Source: Euborellia annulipes
Lineage: Eukaryota; Arthropoda; Insecta; Dermaptera; Anisolabididae
Reading direction: 5' to 3'
NCBI GenBank assembly: GCA_023213315.1
Contig: JAKCPI010014217.1
Span: 1-64,000, forward strand
Length of the DNA stretch: 64,000 nucleotides
Shown: positions 50,908 through 61,356 of the stretch, in pieces
Layout of the letters: every line of letters begins with the position of its first letter
How positions within the stretch are numbered: position 1 is the first letter of the stretch
Notes under the pieces: model-generated
Told to the model about the DNA's origin: nothing
The model's input: the letters and a program-made list of their open reading frames with translations, nothing else
Databases searched by the model: none
Made by a program: the position numbers and the translations under genes

Positions 50908-52301
50908 ATGAAAAAAATGCTTATGGCGCTAAGTCTATCAGGCGCTCTTTTGGGTGGTACTGCCGTTTGGGCAGAAGATGCTGTAACAACGCCTACATCG
51001 GAAGTTGCGGCTACATCAACATCTCAAGCTACTGCAACCACTGCAGAAGCACCAGTTGCTGAAACTCCAGCAGCTCCAGCACCGACACCTACTCTTGATA
51101 CGGGTGACACCTCTTGGATTTTAGTTTCAACCGTATTGGTTCTATTAATGACCATTCCTGGGTTGGCATTATTCTACGGCGGTATGGTACGTAAAAAAAT
51201 GTATTAAGTACTATGATGTTCAGCCTTTCAGCTGCAATCTTAGTAAGTTTGCTGTGGGTAATTGCTGGGTATTCAATCGCGTTCTCTGGCACAGGTGCAT
51301 TTTTTGGTGATTTGTCTAAAGCAATGCTAAACGGAGTCGCGTTTGATGCATTGAGTGGGACAATTCCTGAAAGTCTCTTTGTTATTTTCCAAATGACCTT
51401 TGCCATTATTACAGTTGCAATTCTCAGTGGTTCTATTGCAGACCGCATGAAGTACTCAGCTTTCATGATCTTCATTGCAGTTTGGGTACTGGTTGTTTAT
51501 GCGCCAATTACTCACTGGGTTTGGGCGGCAGATGGCTGGTTATTTAAAGCAGGTGCCTTAGATTTTGCTGGCGGTACAGTTGTACATATCAACTCGGGGG
51601 TTGCTGGTTTAGTTGCTGCTTACATGCTCGGGAAACGTATTGGCCTTGGACGTGAGTCTATGGCTCCGCATAACTTGACTCTAACCGTTGTCGGTGCAAG
51701 CTTACTTTGGGTAGGTTGGTTTGGCTTTAACGGTGGTAGTGCTTTAGGTGCTGGTGCTCGTGCAAGTATGGCAATTTTAGTGACTCAAGTTGCTGCCGCC
51801 GCTGCTGCATTATCATGGTTAGTTGTTGAACGTATGATTCGTGGTAAAGCATCTGTATTAGGTGGTGCTTCTGGTGCTGTCGCTGGTTTGGTTGTGATTA
51901 CGCCAGCAGCAGGTTTCGTCGGTGTAGGCGGTGCTTTAGTCATGGGCCTCATTGGTGGTGTCGTGTGCTTCTGGGGTATTACTGCACTTAAACGCTTACT
52001 TAAAGCTGATGATGCTTTGGATGCGTTTGGTTTACATGCTGTAGGTGGTATTGTCGGTGCGATTTTAACTGGCGTATTTTACAGTGATGAAATTATTAAA
52101 GCAGCCAACGTTACCTTAGCTCCAACCTTCGCTGGTCAATTATGGGTACAAGTTGAAGGCGTATTGGCAACCATGATTTACAGTGGTGTAGCGACTTTTG
52201 TGATTCTTAAAGTGATTGATCTGGTGATTGGTATCCGTGTTAATGCTGATGATGAACGCATGGGGCTGGATTTAAGCCAACATGGCGAACGTATTGAATA
52301 A
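50908..52301 (+). CDS. amtB: ammonium transporter, frameshifted
   Basis: Ammonium channel with a cleaved signal peptide ([16 protein letters not shown]) and a long Thr/Ala/Pro-rich periplasmic linker before helix 1. The frame breaks at an A-run (51194-51200): RKK is followed by MY-stop, while [20 protein letters not shown] continues in the next frame. One A is missing. The second part carries [33 protein letters not shown] and [20 protein letters not shown] with the pore histidines. Joined length is about 464 residues. It is cotranscribed with glnK and ends in a strong terminator. Confidence 0.92.
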
Positions 52302-52320
52302 TTCGTAATATATTCCAATC

Positions 52321-52348
52321 AAAAAAACAGTCTTCGGACTGTTTTTTT
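52321..52348 (+). terminator. terminator after amtB
   Basis: AAAAAAACAGTC-ttcg-GACTGTTTTTTT hairpin with a stable TTCG tetraloop, 20 bases after the stop. Confidence 0.9.
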
Positions 52349-52425
52349 GTCTCGAAGAATGCTGGTTCTGTAAGTGTGGAAATTTTGCTACACTAGGTCA
52401 AAGTAATCGACCCTATAAGTCCGCT

Positions 52426-52885
52426 ATGCATTGTCCATTTTGCAACGCCGCAGATAGTAAAGTCATTGATTCACGTTTAGCCGCCGAAGGCTGTCAGATT
52501 CGTCGACGTCGTGAGTGTGTAAGTTGCGGTGAACGTTTTACCACTTTTGAAAGCTATGAAGTGGTGATGCCCCCGTGTGATCAAATCGAATGGAAAAAAT
52601 GAACCTTTCGATGAGGCCAAGCTACGCCGTTCGTTAATGCATGCATTGCAAAAACGTCCGGTCACCCAAGAACAGATAGAAACTGTTTTAAGTGATATTC
52701 AATTGCAGATTCGCCGTTTAGGCGAGCGTGACGTGAAGTCTAGAACAATTGGTGAAGTCGTCATGCAATCTCTATTTGCACTTGACCATGTCGCTTATGT
52801 CCGTTTTGCTTCTGTTTATCAAGATTTTCAGGATGTTGAAGCTTTTCGCCGTCAAATTGAGCAAATGCAGCAACGTGAACAATAA
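52426..52885 (+). CDS. nrdR: NrdR transcriptional repressor of ribonucleotide reductases, frameshifted
   Basis: Zinc-ribbon/ATP-cone repressor. ATG 52426 opens with [17 protein letters not shown] and the second Cys pair [12 protein letters not shown]. The frame then breaks at a five-C run (52569-52573, one C in excess: [14 protein letters not shown]). The ATP-cone domain [17 protein letters not shown] continues to 52885. Joined length is about 153 residues, normal for NrdR. The nrdR-ribD adjacency is common in gammaproteobacteria. Confidence 0.9.
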
Positions 52886-52900
52886 CTATTTGAGATTTTT

Positions 52901-53987
52901 ATGTCTGAGTTGAAAAAAGATCACTATTGGATGCAGCAAGCTATTGAACTTGCCAAACGAGGTCTATATTCGACTAAGCCTAATCCAAATGTGGGTTGCG
53001 TCATTGTCAAAGATGGTCAGTTAATAGGTGAGGGCTTTCATCCTAAAGCAGGTCAACCGCACGCAGAGGTTTTTGCCTTACGTCAGGCAGCCGAGCAGGC
53101 TCAAGGTGCAACAGCGTATGTAACGCTTGAGCCATGTGCACACTATGGGAGAACTCCTCCTTGTGCCGAAGCACTGGTTAAAGCTCAAGTTAAAAAAGTA
53201 GTTGTTGCTTGCCCAGATCCAAACCCACTCGTTGCGGGTAAGGGTGTTCAAATTCTGAAAAATGCCGGAATTGAAGTAGAAGTTGGCATTTGTGAAGATT
53301 TGGCAGAAAAATTAAACCAAGGTTTTTTAAAGGCGATGTCTACGGACATGCCTTATGTACGCTTAAAAGTAGCTTCAAGTCTAGATGGGCGTACGGCAAT
53401 GGCATCTGGTGAATCGAAATGGATTACTGGTGTAGTTGCGCGTCAAGATGTACAGCATTGGCGTGCCATTTCAGGAGCCGTGATTACAGGGATTGAAACT
53501 GTGATTGCAGATGACTGTCAGCTTAATGTACGAACTCTGGACAGTGTTGATATTGAGACAATTGCACAGCCAAAACGGATTATTTTAGACCGCCAAGGTC
53601 GTTTGCCGCTCGCTGCTAAAATTTTAGAAAACCCTGAAACTGTGATGGTGATGGGGGCCATATCGTCAAGAACTTGCCGATTTAGGCGTGATACAATTAG
53701 AAATTCAGCCTTTAAAAGTGCTGTTACAGACCCTATCTAAGCAATATCAAATTTATGATGTATTGGTAGAAGCCGGTGCAACCTTATCTACTGCCTTTTT
53801 ACAAGAAGGTTTGGTAGATGAGTTGATCAGTTATATTGCCCCGACATTATTGGGGAAAAGTGCAAGAGCCATGTTCAATGCAGAGTTTGAGTATATGGCA
53901 CAGCAACTCCGTTTTACACTTCTTGATGTGACACAACTTGATCAAGATATACGCTTAAGGTTAATCCCTACGCAAGAGAAAGTATGA
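52901..53987 (+). CDS. ribD: bifunctional riboflavin deaminase/reductase RibD, frameshifted
   Basis: Catalyses the deaminase and reductase steps of riboflavin synthesis. The deaminase half has HAEVFALRQA and the zinc ligands in PCAHYGRTPPCAEAL. The reductase half starts at YVRLKVASSLDGRTAM. The frame breaks at a G-run (53652-53656; VMG|PYRQELADLG, one G in excess), and the C-terminus DVLVEAGATLSTAFLQEGLV continues to 53987. Joined length is about 362 residues. It overlaps the following methylase gene by four bases (ATGA). Confidence 0.92.
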
Positions 53988-55277
53988 ATCCAGAGCCTTC
54001 GGTTTATCACAAACGTCGTCATGCAGCCCGTACGACAGACGAATATCTTTTCCATCAGCTTGTTCCTTACTTGGGTAATAAGCGCCGATTGCTCCATCTA
54101 ATTTTAGAAGCCCTTGAAATTACAGGGACGCTGAATAGCAAGAAAAAGAATCCTCCGATTTTTGCCGATTTCTTTGCCGGCAGTGGTGTCGTGTCTCGTT
54201 TGGCACGTCAAAATGGTTACCGTGTCATTGCGAATGACTGGGAACCTTATAGCCATGCGTTAAATCATGCGATTTTAGCTTGTATTGATGCACCTGCTTT
54301 TAAAGAGTTGGGCGGTTATCAGAAGGCAATCGATTATTTAAATCGCTTACCTGAAGTTAAAGGTTGGGTAACACATAACCTTTGCCCACGTAATGATGAT
54401 ATTTATGATCCAGCTCGTGACCGTTTGTTCTTTAAACGCCGTAATGGTATGCGTATTGATGCGATTCGCCAGCAGATTGCAACATGGCAATCTCAAGGCG
54501 CAATTAATGATGTAGAGATGAGTGCATTGCTCGCGCCTTTGCTCTATTCAGCCAGTTTTGTCAGTAACACCAGTGGTGTATTTAAAAGCTTCCATCAAGG
54601 GTGGGGCGGGCGTACTCAAACTGCATTAGAGCGAATTGAGTCATTACTTTGGTTAACACCGAGTCGTTTTTGCGAGATTGGTGATCGTAAACGTCCTGCT
54701 GCTGAAATGTGGTGTGTAGATTCACAGCATCTAGCAAATCAAATGAGTGGTTTTGAAGTAGATGTTGCTTATCTTGATCCACCATATAACCAACATGCAT
54801 ATAGTAGTAATTACCATGTTTTGAATGCATTAACTTTATGGGATCAGGCCGATTTACCTTCACCAGATACTAAAGGTTATAAGAGTGGAATTGACAGAGC
54901 TTGGCGTAAAGAGCGTCCAAGCCCATATAACTCTTCTAAATATGCGAAAGATGCGTATGAAAAATTACTTTCAACCATCAATGCCCGCTATATTCTGACC
55001 AGTTATTCAACTGATGGTAATATCGGAGCCGAAAGATTTGCTTATGGCCAATCTGGACCGCGGCAAAGTGACCTTGTTAACACAAGATGTTCCGCGCTAT
55101 CGAGTGAGTAAACAACGACAGTCTGAACGTGCACGCGTGCTTGAGTTTATTGTGATTACAGATACTCATGCCAAGTCAGGACCACCATTACGTCAGTTAT
55201 TAGGCCAGCTTTACCACTTCGCCGAGCTAGGTGGTGTAGATACTTCAGGTAATAGTACACAGCTCGCACTTTGGTAA
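53984..55277 (+). CDS. N6-adenine DNA methyltransferase, D12 class, frameshifted
   Basis: S-adenosylmethionine-dependent adenine methylase. The AdoMet loop is FADFFAGSGVVSRLARQNG and the catalytic motif IV is AYLDPPYNQH (DPPY). No restriction endonuclease gene is adjacent, so it is an orphan. The frame shifts near 55020-55035 (TDGNI then EPKDLLMANLDRGKVTLL) and ends at 55277; joined length is about 430 residues. Its place inside the ribD-ribE unit suggests housekeeping inheritance. It appears to correspond to the A. baumannii methylase known as A1S_0222/AamA; that identity is from memory. Confidence 0.82.
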
Positions 55278-55320
55278 GCACTGCAATTTAAGCAGTGTAA
55301 AAAGATTTGGAGATTGAGCC

Positions 55321-55980
55321 ATGTTTACAGGCATTATTGAAAGTTTAGGAAAAGTTGAAAGTCTGCAAAGCGTAGGTGGAGATGTGCGTTTACGTATTCA
55401 GACTGATCTGGATATGTCAGATGTACATTTGGGTGACTCGATTGCGACCAATGGTATTTGTCTCACCGTAATTGAATGGGGCGATAATTGGTATGCTGCC
55501 GATGTTTCTCGTGAAAGCTTGAACCGAACGACTTTGGGTCACTGGAAAGTTGGGCAACGTGTCAATGTTGAAAAGGCAATGTTACCGACAACACGCTTTG
55601 GTGGACACATTGTAAGTGGTCACGTTGATGGCGTGGGTGAAATTACCGTAGTACGTGAAGATGCTCGTTCAATCTATTATGAAGTTACGGCACCCGCAGA
55701 ACTTGCTAAATATTTAGCGGAAAAAGGTTCTGTGACCGTAGATGGTATTAGTTTAACGATTAACCACTTACGTGGAAATATTTTAAGCTTGAACTTAATA
55801 CCGCATACAGCAGACCGTACTAATATTGGAACTTGGCAAGTCGGCAGCAAGGTAAACCTTGAAGTCGATGTTTTAGCGCGTTATATCGAGCGTTTATTAC
55901 TAGGTGACAAGGCAGCTGAACAAAAAACAGAGTCAAATATTAGTATGTCTTTTTTAGCTGAGAATGGCTTTTTAAAATAA
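55321..55980 (+). CDS. ribE: riboflavin synthase alpha chain
   Basis: 219-residue enzyme that dismutates two lumazine molecules to riboflavin. It begins MFTGIIESLGKVESL and has the two internal lumazine-binding repeats, each with a GDSIATNGICLTV or KGSVTVDGISLTI block. The start is exact for the family. It lies 43 bases after the methylase gene, in the same unit as ribD. Also called ribC in E. coli. A terminator follows. Confidence 0.94.
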   Translation: MFTGIIESLGKVESLQSVGGDVRLRIQTDLDMSDVHLGDSIATNGICLTVIEWGDNWYAADVSRESLNRTTLGHWKVGQRVNVEKAMLPTTRFGGHIVSGHVDGVGEITVVREDARSIYYEVTAPAELAKYLAEKGSVTVDGISLTINHLRGNILSLNLIPHTADRTNIGTWQVGSKVNLEVDVLARYIERLLLGDKAAEQKTESNISMSFLAENGFLK

Positions 55981-56000
55981 AAGCCAGGTCGTTAAAATAA

Positions 56001-56030
56001 AAAAACCGGACACATGTTCCGGTTTTTTTA
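56001..56030 (+). terminator. terminator after ribE
   Basis: AAAAAACCGGA-cacatgt-TCCGGTTTTTTT hairpin 20 bases after the stop. It is symmetrical, so it may also serve the convergent gene at 56041. Confidence 0.88.
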
Positions 56031-56040
56031 TTTTGAAAAT

Positions 56041-56259
56041 TTAATGTTTGGTTAGAGTAACCGAATGTGTACCGACCCATGGCTTGTTATGCTGAGTGCG
56101 AGTAATTGTAAAATCACGGGTTTCAGACTCACGTGTAAGTAAGATAGATAAAGAGTTAAAGTCGTTATGACTCATATAAAATTCTTGTGCTGAAAACGTC
56201 CATTGCTCACCCTGATTAAGCTGTTCAACTTGCTTTGAAATCTGATGCAGAATGTCCAT
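56041..56259 (-). CDS. small protein, unknown
   Basis: 72 residues, soluble (MDILHQISKQVEQLNQGE, then DFTITRTQHNKPWVGTHS). AAGAGATG-like purine-rich sequence precedes the start. No family recognised. It lies alone between two terminator-like regions, convergent with ribE. Confidence 0.5.
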   Translation of the reverse strand: MDILHQISKQVEQLNQGEQWTFSAQEFYMSHNDFNSLSILLTRESETRDFTITRTQHNKPWVGTHSVTLTKH

Positions 56260-56390
56260 CTCTTATCCTCATTAATTATCTTGAATAACTACTTTTCATT
56301 CTTATAATTAATTGATCTATAAGAATAATCTATATGTCTATTCTGTGACATATACGTGTCATTTTTATGACAAGAACAAGATTTAGAGGT

Positions 56391-57029
56391 TTACTTTTCT
56401 ATTTTTTCATCAGAAAACTTAGAATTTTTCAAAATGTATTCAATTTCTTCTTGAGCTGCCGAATGTAGTTTAGCTCGGAAAGCCGTTACAGACTGTTCAA
56501 TTAAGCTTTCAGCTTCAAGTTCTAAACGAATACGTAAACTTTCAAGCTCAGATAAGATTTGATCATCGGTAATACTAAGTTTTACGCCAGATGAATAATT
56601 AATTGCTGGTGTTTCAGGGTTCTTTTGATAACGTGCGGTTTGCTCCGCAACTTCTTGCTCTAAATGACTACGTAAAGTATGTAATGTCTCAGTCTGTTCA
56701 TTAAATTTACGAATTTCATCTGCTTGCAACTCTGCAGCATAGGCTGCTTCTGATGCACGTTTGTCAGCAAGTGCTTTTTCTAAAGCAAGCTGACGACGAA
56801 TACGTGCTTGCTCAATGAGCTCTGCTTTGAGATCAGCGTAGGCTTGTTCAATTTTTTGCTGTGATTCTAACTGCGCTTTTTCGTCATTTAAAACCCAAAG
56901 CTGAATAGGTGTTTGAGGTTCTAGTAAGTCGCAAATACGTGCCAGATCCTGTTGATAGGCATGACGGACAGCTTCAGGCGCATTTAACCATCTTTTTTTA
57001 AAATCTTGCCCGACATTTAATGCCACCAT
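56391..57029 (-). CDS. coiled-coil protein, unknown
   Basis: 212 residues, dominated by a long charged helix (QQKIEQAYADLKAELIEQAR, LALEKALADKRASEAAYAAE), about residues 55-130, and a second helix near the C-terminus (LRIRLELEAESLIEQSVTAF). The first 50 residues are less charged (KKRWLNAPEAVRHAYQQDL). No signal or membrane segment. It is 38 bases downstream of holC on the same strand and probably in the pepA-holC unit. Function unknown. Confidence 0.6.
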   Translation of the reverse strand: MVALNVGQDFKKRWLNAPEAVRHAYQQDLARICDLLEPQTPIQLWVLNDEKAQLESQQKIEQAYADLKAELIEQARIRRQLALEKALADKRASEAAYAAELQADEIRKFNEQTETLHTLRSHLEQEVAEQTARYQKNPETPAINYSSGVKLSITDDQILSELESLRIRLELEAESLIEQSVTAFRAKLHSAAQEEIEYILKNSKFSDEKIEK

Positions 57030-57067
57030 GCTTCTCCTTTGTTCAACAGTATTTACATTTTAGCGCG

Positions 57068-57475
57068 TTATAATTTAAAGGTCCGCGGTTCTATACCCAA
57101 ACGGCGATACATTTTAAATTTTTCTCGACCAATTTGCTTGGCTGTTTCATTATTTTCAACAATTTCTATAATGTGGCTAAAATGATCAACTTGTTCAAGT
57201 GCATGATTGTTAAAATTAAATACTAACAAGCCTTGTTCAAGTGGTTGTTTAGCCGAAATACATACAGCAGCATCAGCTTGATCAACCCCATGTGCAATGA
57301 AACTAACAGGGTCGAAATCCCATAATCTTTCATCAAGAGTTTGTTGTAGCTGCACATCGGGGCAATACCACCAGATTTTAGGATGCTTCTGTAAAATTTT
57401 TCGGCATAAACGGCAAGCACTATCGACTTGCCGTTCTTCACTGGTTTCAAACAGATAAAAACTAACTTTAGCCAT
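57068..57475 (-). CDS. holC: DNA polymerase III chi subunit
   Basis: 135-residue clamp-loader accessory subunit that links polymerase III to single-stranded-DNA-binding protein. It begins [20 protein letters not shown] and contains [18 protein letters not shown] and [16 protein letters not shown], a clear HolC pattern. It overlaps the pepA stop by eight bases, the common pepA-holC arrangement. Confidence 0.9.
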   Translation of the reverse strand: MAKVSFYLFETSEERQVDSACRLCRKILQKHPKIWWYCPDVQLQQTLDERLWDFDPVSFIAHGVDQADAAVCISAKQPLEQGLLVFNFNNHALEQVDHFSHIIEIVENNETAKQIGREKFKMYRRLGIEPRTFKL

Positions 57476-58916
57476 TCGTATTTACACGATTTGCTAAAAA
57501 TTGCATGAGGAGTGGTACTGGACGACCAGTTGCGCCTTTAGCTGGACCAGAAAGCCATGCTGTTCCTGCTACATCTAAATGAGCCCAACGATACTCACGT
57601 GTAAAGCGCTCAAGGAAACATGCAGCTGTAATCGCGCCGCCGTATGGACCACCGATGTTCGCAATATCTGCAAATGGTGAATCAAGCAATTCTTGATAAT
57701 CATCAATCACTGGCATACGCCATACACGGTCAAAAGACTGCTCGCCAGCTTGTTGAAGTTCAGCTGCCAAGGCATCATCTGGTGAGAATAATCCACTGAG
57801 TACTTTGCCCAAAGCAACTACACACGCACCTGTTAATGTCGCAATATCCACCACTACTGCTGGATTGAAGCGTTTGATATAGGTCAATGTGTCACACAGT
57901 ACCAAGCGTCCTTCAGCATCTGTATTTAAAATTTCAACAGTTTGTCCGCTCATGGTGGTTACAATATCGCCTGGACGGGTTGCTTTGCCAGAAGGCATGT
58001 TTTCCGCTGCTGCAATTGCGCCTACCACATGAATAGGAAGTTTTGCTTCGCATAGTGCACGAATGGTACCCAGTACAGAGGCTGCACCGCACATATCGAA
58101 TTTCATTTCATCCATGCCAAGGCCCGGTTTTAAAGAAATGCCACCTGTATCAAAAGTTACGCCTTTACCAACAAGCACAACTGGAGCTTGATCAATCTGT
58201 GCTTGATATTCGAGAGTTACAATGCGACCTGGACGTTCAGATCCTTTACTCACTGCAAGAAAAGCATACATGCCTAAATCAGCCATTTGCTGCTCATTTA
58301 AAACAGTGACTTTAAGTAAGTCAGGGAATTCTGCGGCTAAAGCTAGTGCCTGTTCTGCCAAATATTCAGGGAAACAAATATTACCCGGACGGTTACCAAG
58401 GTCACGCGCGTAAGACTGACCAGACTGTACAGCATGTACTAACGCCAGTTGTTGTTCATCTAGGCTAGTCGTTGAACTAATTAAATCAACCTGTTGTAAC
58501 ACAAATTCATTTTTTTTCGATTTAAACTCATCATAACCATAAGCTGCTTGAGTTAAGCTTAAAGCAAATAAATAATGGTGCTCGACAGGTAACGCAGCAA
58601 TATCAATTGCGATATGCTTAAATTTATTTTGTGTCGATTTGATAATCGTTTGGGCAAGTTTAGCGAGCTTAACTGCCTGAAGTTCGGCTGTTTTTCCTAA
58701 GCCAAGTAGTTGGCTGTGAGGATGATTTGAAATCTGACCAAATAGTGGCAGAGTTTCATTAAGGTTGCCTTTAAATTGGGTAGCAGTAAGAACGCTTTCT
58801 AGGTTATTGATTTGATATGTGTTGATGTTGCTTTGTAGCTGTTCTGAATCAACTAAAATCCACAAAGATTCATTAGATGTCTGTTCGGGAAAAGTTGTAT
58901 AAGTTGTAAATTTCAT
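57468..58916 (-). CDS. pepA: leucyl aminopeptidase (cytosol aminopeptidase)
   Basis: 482-residue dizinc M17 peptidase. Metal and catalytic residues are in [32 protein letters not shown] and the signature [12 protein letters not shown]. PepA may also act as a DNA-binding protein in some species. It is divergent from lptF, with 143 bases between the two starts, and translationally coupled to holC. Confidence 0.93.
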   Translation of the reverse strand: MKFTTYTTFPEQTSNESLWILVDSEQLQSNINTYQINNLESVLTATQFKGNLNETLPLFGQISNHPHSQLLGLGKTAELQAVKLAKLAQTIIKSTQNKFKHIAIDIAALPVEHHYLFALSLTQAAYGYDEFKSKKNEFVLQQVDLISSTTSLDEQQLALVHAVQSGQSYARDLGNRPGNICFPEYLAEQALALAAEFPDLLKVTVLNEQQMADLGMYAFLAVSKGSERPGRIVTLEYQAQIDQAPVVLVGKGVTFDTGGISLKPGLGMDEMKFDMCGAASVLGTIRALCEAKLPIHVVGAIAAAENMPSGKATRPGDIVTTMSGQTVEILNTDAEGRLVLCDTLTYIKRFNPAVVVDIATLTGACVVALGKVLSGLFSPDDALAAELQQAGEQSFDRVWRMPVIDDYQELLDSPFADIANIGGPYGGAITAACFLERFTREYRWAHLDVAGTAWLSGPAKGATGRPVPLLMQFLANRVNTNG

Positions 58917-59059
58917 GGCTGCCGTGATTGCCTATAGAAAGTTATGATGAATTAAAACATTGAAACACTTTCAAGCATAGCGTTGCAATGTGCGGTTTTA
59001 TATTTTTAACATTCGGGTAAACTAGCAGTCGTCCCGATTAGCCTTTTGGAAGTATTACT

Positions 59060-60160
59060 TTGATTATTCGGCGTTATCTCGTCAAGCAAGTTGTCTCTAC
59101 CTCATTAGTGGTCATTTCCTTATTGACCTTAATCATGATGGGTGGTCGTCTGATCAAATACTTTGGTGTGGCGGCGCAGGGGCGTTTAGATGCCAGTATC
59201 TTGTTTAGCATCATTGGATACCGTTTACCTGAATTTCTAACACTCATTTTACCACTGGGTTTTTTTATTGGTTTAATGTTGGTGTTTGGTCGCTTATATG
59301 TTGACCATGAAATGGCAGTCCTGAATGGTAGTGGTGTGAGTCGTCATCAATTGGCGCGACTACTTATTCCAATGACACTTGTTTATATGGTTTGTCAGTC
59401 TGTGCTTATGCTCTGGATGACGCCATGGGGACTACGTGAGTTTGAAAAATTAACCACCACTCAAGCGGTTCGGACAGGCTTTGATTTGGTTCGCCCGAGA
59501 GAATTTATTTCTTCTGGACCCTATACGATTTATGCAGGTTCGCTATCTGAAGATCGAAAAAATCTAAAAGACATTTTCTTTTATCAACGCGCTACCAAAG
59601 AAGACAAGCCAGATGTCATGATCTTGGCAAAAGAAGCGACTCGTGTAGAAGTTGCAAATGATACAGCCAATGTGGTTGATCTGGTGCAAGGCCGCCGTTA
59701 TGAAATATTCCCGGGACAACCAAAATATACACAAGCAGAGTTTCAGTCTTATCGTCTACGTTTAGAAAATGACAAAGATGTTAAGTTTGAAAGTGGTGAT
59801 GTAGAAGCATTATCAACGACTAAACTTTTTTCAAAAACGAATGATCCAGTGATAAGAAGTGAGTTGGGATGGCGTTTGTTTGGGCCATTCACCATTATTA
59901 TTGCTTTAATACTCTCTGTGGCATTGTCTGAGGTGAGTCCACGACAAGGTCGTTATTACCGTCTTATTCCGGCGATTTTTATTTTTTCCAGTCTGATCGT
60001 ATTAATGATTGCAATCAAGACTCGTATTAGTAAAGAAGAACTTGATATTTGGGCTTATCCTGCCGTGTTGGTTGTTTATGGCATTGCAGCCGCCTTATTT
60101 TCACGTAAACAAAAGTTGGCACCAAAAATCAAGAAACAGATCAAGCGAGTGAAATTATAA
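59060..60160 (+). CDS. lptF: LPS export permease LptF
   Basis: 366-residue inner-membrane component of the LptB2FGC lipopolysaccharide (here lipooligosaccharide) exporter. Six helices flank a periplasmic beta-jellyroll, as in YjgP/YjgQ proteins. The start is a TTG (LIIRRYLVKQVV) with GGAAG upstream. The sequence YRLPEFLTLILPLGFFIGLM is typical. It overlaps lptG by one base. The pepA-lptF-lptG neighbourhood is conserved in gammaproteobacteria. Confidence 0.92.
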   Translation: MIIRRYLVKQVVSTSLVVISLLTLIMMGGRLIKYFGVAAQGRLDASILFSIIGYRLPEFLTLILPLGFFIGLMLVFGRLYVDHEMAVLNGSGVSRHQLARLLIPMTLVYMVCQSVLMLWMTPWGLREFEKLTTTQAVRTGFDLVRPREFISSGPYTIYAGSLSEDRKNLKDIFFYQRATKEDKPDVMILAKEATRVEVANDTANVVDLVQGRRYEIFPGQPKYTQAEFQSYRLRLENDKDVKFESGDVEALSTTKLFSKTNDPVIRSELGWRLFGPFTIIIALILSVALSEVSPRQGRYYRLIPAIFIFSSLIVLMIAIKTRISKEELDIWAYPAVLVVYGIAAALFSRKQKLAPKIKKQIKRVKL

Positions 60161-61230
60161 TGTTAGCACGTCGAATAGTCGCCAAATATGTGACGAAAAC
60201 CACTGCGCTTGCAATGTTTGGCACCACAGTTGTTTTGTCGATTTTACAGATCTTATTTACATACCTTGGCGAGTTGGGTGAGCTCAAACCAGACTATAAC
60301 GCATGGCAAGCTCTCATCTATGTGTTGTGGGGCGCGCCTCGTTATCTATATGAAATTTTGCCTATTTCTGCCTTGATTGGTGCTGTAATTGGTTTAGGGT
60401 CACTCGCGACAAGCAGTGAACTTATTGTTATGCGCTCCGCTGGTATTAGCTTATGGCGTATCGTCGGTTGGGTGATGCGCTCAGCTTTACTGCTTATTAT
60501 TTTGTCTTTTGCTTTAAGTGAATGGGTTATTCCATATACCAATGAAAAAGCAGAAAGTGTTAAAAGTCACCGCTCTATCGCTGCTTTAGGCGAAGTAAAA
60601 GGTTATTGGTCACGTGAAGGGCAGCGATTTATCTATATCGACTATGCGAACTCTCAAGGCAATTTAAAAGATATTCAAGTGGTCGATTTTGACCAGAACT
60701 ATTACTTGCAATCATTAATTAATGCTCAGCAAGGACAGTTCGTAAAAGATGGTCAATGGGCTTTGAAGAAAGCAGAACAAATGGATATTCTGGCGGCAGG
60801 AAATGCCATCAAAACTGACCATGACGAACAATCGCTTTCTTTAGCATTACAGCCTAAATATGTGCACATGGTGACTTTAGATCCTGAAGATTTATCGCCA
60901 AGCCAACTGATTAGTTTTATGCGCTATATGGATGAATATAGTCAGGTTCCAAAGACCTACCAATTGGCTTTCTGGCAAAAAGTTGCCTCACCATTTTCGT
61001 TGATCGCTCTGGTTCTCGTGGCGTGTTCATTTATTTTTGGGCCATTACGCCAGCAATCGATGGGTTTCCGTTTGGTGATCGCCTTGTTTATTGGTTTGAG
61101 TTTCTATTATTTGCAGGATTTCTTGGGCTATGCCAGCTTGGTTTATTCCCCATCTCCAGCATGGTTTGTACTCGTACCTATCTTGTTAATGTTTGGTGCC
61201 GGAAGTTATTTGCTTTACCGCGCTCGCTAG
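60160..61230 (+). CDS. lptG: LPS export permease LptG
   Basis: 356-residue partner of LptF with the same architecture: RRIVAKYVTKTTALAMFGT at the N-terminus, YEILPISALIGAVIGLGSLA, then the periplasmic domain, and C-terminal helices ending YLLYRAR. TAATG overlap with the lptF stop shows coupling. A long hairpin follows at 61245-61283. Confidence 0.92.
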   Translation: MLARRIVAKYVTKTTALAMFGTTVVLSILQILFTYLGELGELKPDYNAWQALIYVLWGAPRYLYEILPISALIGAVIGLGSLATSSELIVMRSAGISLWRIVGWVMRSALLLIILSFALSEWVIPYTNEKAESVKSHRSIAALGEVKGYWSREGQRFIYIDYANSQGNLKDIQVVDFDQNYYLQSLINAQQGQFVKDGQWALKKAEQMDILAAGNAIKTDHDEQSLSLALQPKYVHMVTLDPEDLSPSQLISFMRYMDEYSQVPKTYQLAFWQKVASPFSLIALVLVACSFIFGPLRQQSMGFRLVIALFIGLSFYYLQDFLGYASLVYSPSPAWFVLVPILLMFGAGSYLLYRAR

Positions 61231-61244
61231 TAATTATTGATATT

Positions 61245-61283
61245 TATGGCTTTCATCAATCGTAGATATTGGTGAAAGCCATA
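61245..61283. other. strong hairpin between lptG and gpmI
   Basis: TATGGCTTTCA ... TGAAAGCCATA, an eleven-pair stem with further partial pairing (TCAAT/ATTGG) in the loop. It lies 14 bases after the lptG stop. No T-run follows on the plus strand (AGGAAAAAA), so it is not a standard terminator. It may protect mRNA ends or terminate with a factor. Confidence 0.5.
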
Positions 61284-61356
61284 GGAAAAAATAGAGTCTT
61301 GACCGAAAATTCGGTAAGATATTGTGACGAAATTGTAGACAAAAGAGAAATAGATT

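Noticed and set aside
52901..55980. FMN riboswitch controlling ribD-ribE
   Set aside because: No RFN-element motifs are seen upstream of nrdR, ribD or ribE, and the genes sit in a coupled cluster behind nrdR.
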